Assembly: GCA_964610765.1 (NCBI GenBank)
Contig: CAZSWS010000049.1
Location: forward strand, 1-21,761
Length of the DNA: 21,761 bases
DNA from: CAZSWS01 sp964610765
Lineage (GTDB): Bacteria > Bacteroidota > Bacteroidia > Bacteroidales > Tannerellaceae
Reading direction: 5' to 3'
The position numbers were made by a program, and so were the translations under genes. This document shows positions 1 to 6,110 of the stretch, piece by piece. Every line of letters starts with the position of its first letter. Position 1 is the first letter of the stretch. The notes below the pieces were generated by a model. That model ran no database searches, was not told the origin of the DNA, and worked only from the letters and a program-made list of their open reading frames with translations.

Positions 1-89
1 AAAAAGAGATAGAAAGGCGCTCTCCAAAATAAAAACTTTATCTACTCGTTATCAAAGTTGACTATGGAGATGAATGTTAGAATAATAAC
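1..89. other. Left-edge non-coding stretch
   Basis: I see no coding region, RNA gene or clear regulatory site here. It lies beyond the 3' end of miaB and would be the spacer to whatever gene lies left of the window. Confidence 0.4.
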
Positions 90-125
90 AGAGAAGGAAA
101 AAACAAAATAGTTTTCTCCTTCTCT
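90..125 (-). terminator. Probable terminator of miaB
   Basis: AGAGAAGG (90-97) pairs perfectly with CCTTCTCT (118-125), and the stem extends through an A/T run with a one-base bulge. On the minus strand the hairpin is followed by TGTTATTATT, which is only moderately T-rich. It starts 6 bases past the miaB stop. The stem is weak in GC, so termination efficiency is uncertain. Confidence 0.5.
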
Positions 126-131
126 CTATGT

Positions 132-1505
132 TTAAACGACAGGAGTACCAAATAGGGTGGCTGAGGTGGCACGTTCTATTTTGACTCGGACATATTGCCC
201 AACCCGATGGTCTTGTTTGTCGAAAATAACAACCTTGTTCTGTTCCGTCCGACCGAACAGTTGCTCACGTGAACGTTTTGAAAAACCTTCAATCAATACG
301 TCAAAAGTTTTTCCAATATCCCGCTGATTGCTTTCTTCAGATAGTTTGTTCTGCAGGTCAATCATGGTCTGGAGTCGTTTTACTTTTTCCTCTTCGTCGA
401 CCGTATCGGGCAAATGCTTTGCGGCATACGTCCCGGGTCTTTCAGAATATTTAAACATAAAGGCTGAGTCATAACCCACTTCTCGCATCAAAGAGAGTGT
501 TTCTTCAAAATCCTCTTCAGTTTCAGAATGGAAGCCACAAAACAGGTCGGTAGAGATGGCTGCCTCAGGCAATATGCGACGAATAGCCGCTATGCGATCC
601 AAATACCATTCGCGGGTATATTTCCGATTCATTATTTTCAGAATCTTACTACTGCCGGATTGTGCCGGAAGATGAATAAACTTGCAAATATTCGGATAGC
701 GAGCCATCACCTCCAGCATCTCGTCACTCATATCTTTAGGATGTGAGGTCATGAAACGAATACGCATATCCGGAGCTTCTTCGGCTACTTTTGCAAGCAG
801 AAGAGGAAAGGTTATCGTCTGACCGTTCTGCTCAAATGCATAGGAGTTTACATTTTGTCCCAAGAGAGTTACTTCTTTGCAGTTTTTTGCTCGTAAATCT
901 CTTAGTTCATTCAAGATACTTTCCAAATCTCTGCTTCGCTCACGACCACGCGTATAAGGAACAATACAATAAGTGCAAAAATTATTACACCCACGCATTA
1001 TAGAGATAAAGCCTGAAATTTTGATTCCTCCAATCTTTAGAGGGATGACATCTTTATATGTTTCTTGGGTAGATAGGGTTACATTAATGGCTTTCTCACC
1101 TTGCTCAACAGCGCCTATCAGGTTGGGAAGATCCAGATATGAGTCAGGACCTACGACCAAATCCACTTGATGGTCTGTGATTAATTCTTCTTTGACCCTC
1201 TCGGCCATACAACCTAGCACGCCTATAATTAGCGCTTTATTTTTCTTCCTAAAAGATTGAAAATACTGCAATCGACCCAGCACACGCTGTTCAGCATTAT
1301 CACGTACCGAACAAGTATTTACAAATATGGCATCTGCCTCTTCGGGAGCCTCCACCAAGGAGTATCCATCAGTTTGCATAATCGAAGCGACGACCTCGCT
1401 ATCTGCCACATTCATTTGGCAACCATAAGTCTCAATATACAGTTTTCGGTCGATACTTTCATGGACAGTGGATTTTAAGTCCACGCCGTTTTCTTGACTA
1501 CTCAT
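132..1505 (-). CDS. miaB: tRNA-2-methylthio-N6-dimethylallyladenosine synthase MiaB
   Basis: A radical SAM methylthiotransferase that adds the 2-methylthio group to i6A at tRNA position 37, in the cytoplasm. Numbered from an upstream TTG at 1514 (460 residues), the N-terminal UPF0004 domain has the three auxiliary-cluster cysteines C32 (ETYGCQMN), C68 (NTCSVRDNAEQR) and C102 (LGCMAER). The radical SAM triad CxxxCxxC is C176, C180 and C183 (RGCNNFCTYC). The last ~60 residues form a TRAM RNA-binding domain (SKRSREQLFGRTEQN). I place the start at the ATG three codons downstream (1505, 457 residues), because the upstream codon is TTG and the conserved domain begins well after both. Length and motifs are those of a complete MiaB. 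A TAnnTTTG promoter lies at 1572-1579 on this strand, and a hairpin follows the stop. MiaA, which makes its substrate, is encoded at 9085-9987. Confidence 0.96.
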   Translation of the reverse strand: MSSQENGVDLKSTVHESIDRKLYIETYGCQMNVADSEVVASIMQTDGYSLVEAPEEADAIFVNTCSVRDNAEQRVLGRLQYFQSFRKKNKALIIGVLGCMAERVKEELITDHQVDLVVGPDSYLDLPNLIGAVEQGEKAINVTLSTQETYKDVIPLKIGGIKISGFISIMRGCNNFCTYCIVPYTRGRERSRDLESILNELRDLRAKNCKEVTLLGQNVNSYAFEQNGQTITFPLLLAKVAEEAPDMRIRFMTSHPKDMSDEMLEVMARYPNICKFIHLPAQSGSSKILKIMNRKYTREWYLDRIAAIRRILPEAAISTDLFCGFHSETEEDFEETLSLMREVGYDSAFMFKYSERPGTYAAKHLPDTVDEEEKVKRLQTMIDLQNKLSEESNQRDIGKTFDVLIEGFSKRSREQLFGRTEQNKVVIFDKQDHRVGQYVRVKIERATSATLFGTPVV

Positions 1506-1557
1506 CTGTTTCAACTAATTATTATATGTATAAAATATTAATGTGTTATATTTTAGC

Positions 1558-1565
1558 TATCTTTG
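1558..1565 (+). promoter_or_regulatory. Bacteroides-type -7 box TATCTTTG
   Basis: Exact match to TAnnTTTG, 24 bases before the ATG at 1590. No convincing -33 TTTG was found at the usual spacing. It almost abuts an opposing -7 box at 1572-1579. Confidence 0.5.
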
Positions 1566-1571
1566 AACGTG

Positions 1572-1579
1572 CAAAATTA
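1572..1579 (-). promoter_or_regulatory. Bacteroides-type -7 box TAATTTTG for miaB
   Basis: On the minus strand the sequence reads TAATTTTGCACG, matching TAnnTTTG. It lies 66 bases upstream of the miaB ATG. The predicted start site (~1565) falls within the plus-strand -7 box, so the two promoters overlap head-on. Confidence 0.5.
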
Positions 1580-1589
1580 AAGAAAGTTT

Positions 1590-2048
1590 ATGGATAATTT
1601 CGGTGATATCATTAAATTAGCAATCATGGTGTTGATATTTGTTATCGGCATTGTCAGCTCCGAAAACAAAAAGAAAAAGAAAGCAGAAGATGCTAAGAAG
1701 AAGGCACCACAAAATCCCACAACAACGACTCCCCAGGTTGACACGAGCGAGGAAAAAGGACTTCCTTCTTTAGAAGAAGTACTCAGAGAAATGATGGGAC
1801 ATCCTGCACCGGCAAAGAAGCCTCAACTGGCTTACACTCCTCCTAAACCTAAGATTCAAACACCTAAACCAATCAACTATACCCCGGCTACTTCTTTTCT
1901 TGAAAGTGGAAAAGAAGGGGCTTCCTCTGTGCCTATTCAAGTGATAGAACACGATACATTCTCGGAAATGGATGACTTGGGATTTGACAATAAAGACGAA
2001 CTCCGCAAAGCTATTATCTATTCGGAGATTATCAACAGAAGATACTAA
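1590..2048 (+). CDS. Small N-terminally anchored membrane protein, unknown function
   Basis: 152 residues; I do not recognise a named family. One hydrophobic segment (about residues 8-24, IIKLAIMVLIFVIGIVSS) is followed at once by a lysine block (NKKKKK), which fits an N-out, C-in single-pass anchor. The middle (about 35-110) is rich in Lys, Pro and Thr and likely disordered. The C-terminal ~35 residues are acidic then more ordered (DDLGFDNKDELRKAIIYSEIINRRY), ending in a helix-like segment that may be a docking motif. The gene has its own TAnnTTTG box 24 bases upstream and lies 38 bases before the CoA-transferase, so the two are probably co-transcribed. Function cannot be assigned from sequence. 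Confidence 0.8.
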   Translation: MDNFGDIIKLAIMVLIFVIGIVSSENKKKKKAEDAKKKAPQNPTTTTPQVDTSEEKGLPSLEEVLREMMGHPAPAKKPQLAYTPPKPKIQTPKPINYTPATSFLESGKEGASSVPIQVIEHDTFSEMDDLGFDNKDELRKAIIYSEIINRRY

Positions 2049-2086
2049 CAACATTATAAATAAACATATCTACATTTTATTAAACT

Positions 2087-3583
2087 ATGGCTTATAAGTA
2101 TTTAACGGCCGAAGAAGCGGCCTTGTTAATTAACAATGACGACACAGTTGGATTTAGTGGCTTTACAGCTGCGGGATGCCCCAAAGCGGTTACAGTAGCT
2201 CTTGCACAACGCGCAGAGGAAGAACACAAAAAGGGAAATCCTTTTCAAATTGGAGTAATGACCGGAGCTTCTACCGGAGACAGAATTGACGGCTACTTAG
2301 CCCGTGCAAAAGCTGTTAAGTTTCGCACACCCTATCAGTCAAACAAAGATTTAAGAGCAGCCATCAACAGTAGCGAGGCAGCCTACTTTGACATGCACTT
2401 GTCTGAAGTAGCACAAAACACCCGATACGGCTTTATGGGCAAAATCAATGCCGTAGTAATCGAAGCTGCCGAAGTGACTGACAGTGGTGAAATCATCTTA
2501 ACTGACGGAGTAGGTAACGCTCCTACTTATTGTCGTTTGGCTGACAAAATCATTATCGAGCTAAATGAAGCACATCCGAAAGAACTACGCGGGATGCACG
2601 ATATTTATGAGCCGGCAGACCCTCCTTACCGCAAAGAAATACCTATTTATAAGCCTTCAGATAGAATTGGACAAGCCTATATTAAAGTTGATCCGTCTAA
2701 AATCGCCGGAATCGTTAAGACAAACATTGAAAACGAAGGTGGCAAGTTTTCACCGCTGGATGAAGACACCATTCGCATTGGAGAAAACGTGGTAGAATTC
2801 TTAGCTCACGAAATGAAATATGGTCGTATACCCAAAGGGTTCTTACCCGTCCAGAGTGGAGTGGGCAACGTAGCTAATGCCGTACTATCTTCACTAGGAA
2901 CAAGCGATGCTATACCTAACTTCAAAGTATATACAGAAGTTATCCAAGATGCCGTAATTGACCTGATGGAACAAGGACGTGTTGAGTTTGCCAGCGGCTG
3001 CTCGCTAACTGTCAGCAATGAAGTGATTGAAAAGATATACAACAAACTATCTTTCTTCAAAGAACGCACCATCCTTCGTCCACAAGAAATATCAAACAAC
3101 CCGGAGGTTATTCGTAGATTAGGCTTGATTACCATGAATACGGCACTAGAGGCAGACATTTTTGGGAATATCAACTCGACACACGTTTCCGGAACAAGAA
3201 TGATGAATGGAATCGGTGGATCGGGCGACTTTACCCGTTCGGCTTATGTTTCAATCTTTACTACTCCTTCTACAGCTAAGGGCGGTAAGATTAGTGCCTT
3301 TGTACCGATGGTTTCTCACTTAGACCACAGCGAGCATTCAGTTAACGTGATTATCACTGAATATGGTGTTGCTGACCTACGGGCGAAATCACCCAGACAA
3401 AGAGCCAAAACAATAATTGAAAACTGTGTGCATCCTGATTATCGTCCACTATTAAACGAGTATTTAGACATGCATATCAAAGGACATACACCACAAAACC
3501 TAAGCTGCGCCTTTGCTTTTCATGAAGAACTGGCCAAAAGTGGTGACATGCATAATGTAGATTGGAGTAAATATATCCGATAA
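2087..3583 (+). CDS. Acetyl-CoA hydrolase/transferase family protein (succinate:acetate CoA-transferase type)
   Basis: 498 residues, the usual length for class I CoA-transferases of the acetyl-CoA hydrolase / succinyl-CoA:acetate CoA-transferase family. The N-terminal half carries the first alpha/beta domain (GFSGFTAAGCPKAV near residues 22-35; MTGASTGDRIDG near 58-69). The second holds SGVGNVANAV (about 257-266), the probable catalytic glutamate E284 in VYTEVIQD, and the GGSGDF loop (377-382). The E284 assignment rests on family knowledge of the Glu that forms the glutamyl-CoA thioester. In Bacteroidales such enzymes swap CoA between succinyl-CoA or propionyl-CoA and acetate during fermentation to acetate, propionate and succinate. 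The enzyme is cytoplasmic. It is probably the second gene of an operon with 1590-2048 and ends at a strong terminator. The exact acyl substrate cannot be read from sequence. Confidence 0.9.
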   Translation: MAYKYLTAEEAALLINNDDTVGFSGFTAAGCPKAVTVALAQRAEEEHKKGNPFQIGVMTGASTGDRIDGYLARAKAVKFRTPYQSNKDLRAAINSSEAAYFDMHLSEVAQNTRYGFMGKINAVVIEAAEVTDSGEIILTDGVGNAPTYCRLADKIIIELNEAHPKELRGMHDIYEPADPPYRKEIPIYKPSDRIGQAYIKVDPSKIAGIVKTNIENEGGKFSPLDEDTIRIGENVVEFLAHEMKYGRIPKGFLPVQSGVGNVANAVLSSLGTSDAIPNFKVYTEVIQDAVIDLMEQGRVEFASGCSLTVSNEVIEKIYNKLSFFKERTILRPQEISNNPEVIRRLGLITMNTALEADIFGNINSTHVSGTRMMNGIGGSGDFTRSAYVSIFTTPSTAKGGKISAFVPMVSHLDHSEHSVNVIITEYGVADLRAKSPRQRAKTIIENCVHPDYRPLLNEYLDMHIKGHTPQNLSCAFAFHEELAKSGDMHNVDWSKYIR

Positions 3584-3606
3584 ACACAAAGCATACAAAT
3601 TAGAGC

Positions 3607-3648
3607 AAAGGGTGAATGTCATTAAAAACATTCACCCTTTATTTTTTT
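3607..3648 (+). terminator. Rho-independent terminator after the CoA-transferase
   Basis: A perfect 13-bp stem (AAAGGGTGAATGT, 3607-3619, with its complement 3628-3640) around an 8-base loop is followed by a T7 run (3642-3648). It begins 23 bases after the stop codon. Confidence 0.9.
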
Positions 3649-3907
3649 CCAACAGTTTGAGGAAAACTTCGGAAATTTCCACACAGAGTCGCTCAACCAG
3701 CCGACAGAACAGAAAGCTTGACACCCTCTCTTTTTTAACCCCCAAAAAACAAACAGACCTAACCTCTTTTACTTTGTTGAGGGAGGCTCCCTATAAGACT
3801 ACAATCACTCTCCACGCTCACATGAAGCTCTCTTTATGAAACGATACATGATTTTTTGTTAAATCACTCAAACCCATAAGAATAAAAAATCTGTGAGTTC
3901 CATACTA

Positions 3908-3942
3908 CCTTAGTGTTAAACAATTTATTATTCTAGTATGAA
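3908..3942 (+). repeat. 35-bp dispersed repeat, copy 1
   Basis: It matches 10771-10805 at 31 of 35 positions without gaps and in the same orientation. It starts CCTTAG and ends CTAGTATGAA. It is non-coding here. Its nature is unknown. Confidence 0.7.
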
Positions 3943-3980
3943 TATAAAAAAGGACTACACTTTCTACGCCTATTGACCGA

Positions 3981-4010
3981 TTTGTTTTTCTTTATATCTT
4001 TACATCTTTG
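3981..4010 (+). promoter_or_regulatory. Possible promoter of the lipoprotein gene
   Basis: A TTTG at 3981-3984 precedes CATCTTTG at 4003-4010 by 18 bases. The second box differs from TAnnTTTG only at its first base. It would give a leader of about 135 bases before the ATG at 4153. Confidence 0.35.
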
Positions 4011-4152
4011 TTTCAATACATTAGCAAACTAGAAAAAGCAATAAGCAAAATTTTCTTTTTCATTTCAGGTAAAGTGGATAGAACATTTGAAAAGCAAGTT
4101 TCGCTAGCAACCAGTATTTTTCGCAACTATATATTAATTGAAAAAGTATTTT

Positions 4153-5547
4153 ATGAAAAACTTAATTAATCTAGCATTAACATGTATCATGCTAGTATCA
4201 CTCGCTGCGTGTAGTGACAGCGACAATGATGGAGAGGAAATAAAAAAGGGGATTGTGTTGCTTGATGGGACATCAACCACGCAAACTATTTATGCTGATG
4301 AAACGAGTGGTACTGAAGGCAGCATCAAGTTTTCAACCACGGACTCATGGGAGGCAGTCGTCAACGAAATTACGCCTAAATCAGCTTCAAGTAATACCGT
4401 AAGTTGGCTTAGCCTTAGTCAATATAGTGGCAGTAAAGCCGGCAACTATGCCCTAACTATAACTTTAGAAACCAACTTTACCGGAAAAGACAGAAAAGCC
4501 GAAATCAATATCACTTCCGGTGGAGTCTTGGTCCCTATTATTGTAGAACAAAAAGGAACTACCAAAGACGGTCAGGTACCTGAAAAACCTCAGGAAGGAA
4601 AGCTCATTATCAAAATCACAGAAAACGCTGAATTTGAAAGCGACTACTACGGTGGCGAGCACATTTCGTGGGGTGAAAAACCGGTCATACTACAATACAA
4701 GCCAAACTCTTACGAATTCACTTACGACGATGCAAATAGAGTAACAGCATACATCATCCGTAAACATGATGGCAGTCTAAACGAAAAATACACCTACTCA
4801 TACGATACCGATGAGAAAATCATCGTAACGAATGAGGATGATAAATACGAAGCAACTTTAAATGAAGAGGGCTACATATCCTTACTTAAAAACCGGAGGT
4901 ATAATAACGAAGAACAGCAGTTCACTTATAACAATGGCTATCTCTCAAAAATATCTACCCCCGAAGGACACACTTCATTCAAGTGGGAAAACGGCAATTT
5001 AACATCAGCAATAGGATATAATGATGAAGATGGCGAATACGAAGATTTCACGACTACGTTCTCTACTGACTTGAACAACAAAGCAAACCTAGACCTAAGT
5101 GTATTCTTTTTTGGCATTGAATCTTCCGACTATGTATTCAAAGATACCAACGACTATATCCTTGACCTGTTTGCCATGTTCGACTACGTAGGCAAACGAA
5201 GCAAAAATTTCATAACCAGCAAGCAGTATGAAGCCGATGACTATGAAATTTACACTCAAAAAGAAATACTTAAACGTGAAATTCCTTCCAAAGGAATTGT
5301 TGAGATTGAACAATATTTAGACTTTGATGGAGACGGCAAATACTCCTTCGACAAAGAGGGTTATCCAACCTCATATAGCCACATGGTGAAAGTTTCCAAG
5401 ACAGTCTATACGTATAATGGCATATGGAATTATGCTGGTGGAGACGAAGAATTGGAAGATGGAGACAGAAAGGTTATTATAACCCTTAACAACAAACATA
5501 CAACCGTTCAGGACATCTATACCTATACAATAGAATACAACAAATAA
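4153..5547 (+). CDS. Surface-type lipoprotein with N-terminal BACON-like domain
   Basis: 464 residues from ATG 4153; an upstream in-frame TTG at 4138 is less likely because the signal peptide starts cleanly at the ATG. The first 20 residues form a lipoprotein signal peptide ending in the lipobox LAAC (C20). The mature start CSDSDNDGEE is serine followed by acidic residues, the kind of signal known in Bacteroides to send lipoproteins to the outer face of the outer membrane. About residues 35-125 resemble a BACON domain (all-beta, carbohydrate- or mucin-associated; TTDSWEAVV, NFTGKDRKAEINIT, IIVEQKG). The remaining ~330 residues are rich in Tyr, Asp and Asn with YD-repeat-like beta strands (YEFTYDDANRVTAYI, FTYNNGYLSKIS) and resemble DUF4595-type lipoproteins. 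It stands alone between two terminators. No SusC/SusD partner or enzyme lies nearby, so the ligand is unknown. Confidence 0.8.
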   Translation: MKNLINLALTCIMLVSLAACSDSDNDGEEIKKGIVLLDGTSTTQTIYADETSGTEGSIKFSTTDSWEAVVNEITPKSASSNTVSWLSLSQYSGSKAGNYALTITLETNFTGKDRKAEINITSGGVLVPIIVEQKGTTKDGQVPEKPQEGKLIIKITENAEFESDYYGGEHISWGEKPVILQYKPNSYEFTYDDANRVTAYIIRKHDGSLNEKYTYSYDTDEKIIVTNEDDKYEATLNEEGYISLLKNRRYNNEEQQFTYNNGYLSKISTPEGHTSFKWENGNLTSAIGYNDEDGEYEDFTTTFSTDLNNKANLDLSVFFFGIESSDYVFKDTNDYILDLFAMFDYVGKRSKNFITSKQYEADDYEIYTQKEILKREIPSKGIVEIEQYLDFDGDGKYSFDKEGYPTSYSHMVKVSKTVYTYNGIWNYAGGDEELEDGDRKVIITLNNKHTTVQDIYTYTIEYNK

Positions 5548-5563
5548 CGTATCAACATACACC

Positions 5564-5579
5564 GGGCGCTTTCGTGCCC
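5564..5579 (+). other. Hairpin preceding the terminator
   Basis: GGGCGC (5564-5569) pairs with GTGCCC (5574-5579), including one G-T pair, around a TTTC loop. It lacks a T-run and sits just before the main terminator, where it may protect the mRNA 3' end. Confidence 0.5.
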
Positions 5580-5582
5580 ACT

Positions 5583-5618
5583 AAGGGATAGAGCCTGTCG
5601 GTCTCTATCCCTTTTTTT
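5583..5618 (+). terminator. Rho-independent terminator after the lipoprotein gene
   Basis: An 11-bp perfect stem (AAGGGATAGAG, 5583-5593, with 5603-5613) is followed by a T run to 5618. Confidence 0.9.
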
Positions 5619-5720
5619 CTACCCACCCCTCTCTTTTATTCATTTCCCACAACCGTTTATTCAAAAGCATACTATCTATTTCACAAAATCTCTACGGACA
5701 ACTAACCTTTTAACCTAGGC

Positions 5721-5792
5721 TAGAAGAGCTTTCAACCCGGGTCAAAAGCTCTTCTAACGCTCGTTGAAAGAGCTTTTAACGAACGTTGAAAG
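5721..5792. repeat. Palindrome cluster built on AAGAGCTTT
   Basis: TAGAAGAGCTTT (5721-5732) is perfectly inverted at 5745-5756, and the centre ACCCGGGT (5735-5742) is itself palindromic. This gives a 36-bp near-perfect palindrome with only two mismatched pairs. It is followed by CGTTGAAAGAGCTTTTAACG (5762-5781), another palindrome with one mismatch, and a further AACGTTGAAAG (5782-5792 region). No T-run follows, and the cluster lies well upstream of the predicted pnp start site. Confidence 0.75.
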
Positions 5793-6068
5793 ATTAATTC
5801 GCTAGTATTAAAAAATAAAACGTCTCTACAGAAAACATAAAACCATACGCTCTAACCAACTATACACACAGTTATAGCATGTACATACAGGGGAGAGGTA
5901 TCCAAATTAAAACGAACCGAAACTCCTTTTCGTTCTGCAACACATCTCCCAGTCCTGCATACAACATACTGTTTGACACGAATGAATAGTTGGTGTTAAG
6001 CGAATGTTACAAATCATTTATTACACATTATTTTTTCATTATCACGCATTTACATCCCAAAGAATCGC

Positions 6069-6076
6069 TATCTTTG
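6069..6076 (+). promoter_or_regulatory. -7 box of pnp, TATCTTTG
   Basis: Exact TAnnTTTG followed by CACG, a common Bacteroides start-site context, 34 bases before the ATG. It predicts a leader of only about 28 bases. Confidence 0.6.
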
Positions 6077-6110
6077 CACGAATTTAGATGGTAAAAAAGA
6101 AAACAATTAG

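Larger units (their letters stand above)
3584..4152. other. Long spacer between CoA-transferase and lipoprotein gene
   Basis: It holds a strong terminator (3607-3648), one copy of a 35-bp dispersed repeat (3908-3942) and a possible promoter (3981-4010). I see no believable gene in the rest. A short open frame across the terminator (3612-3839) has no recognisable protein character. Confidence 0.6.
5548..6110. other. Long spacer upstream of pnp
   Basis: It holds a double hairpin with terminator (5564-5618), a palindrome cluster (5721-5792) and the pnp promoter box (6069-6076). I find no gene. The stretch 5810-6060 shows nothing I can name. Confidence 0.6.

Noticed and set aside
3612..3839. 75-codon plus-strand open frame downstream of the CoA-transferase
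   Set aside because: It starts inside the terminator hairpin and has no domain-like or signal features.
5891..5950. Nested inverted repeats (GGGAGA/TCTCCC and AACGAA/TTCGTT) that might be a structured RNA
   Set aside because: The arms are only six bases with long loops, which is within chance expectation, and no promoter or terminator frames them.
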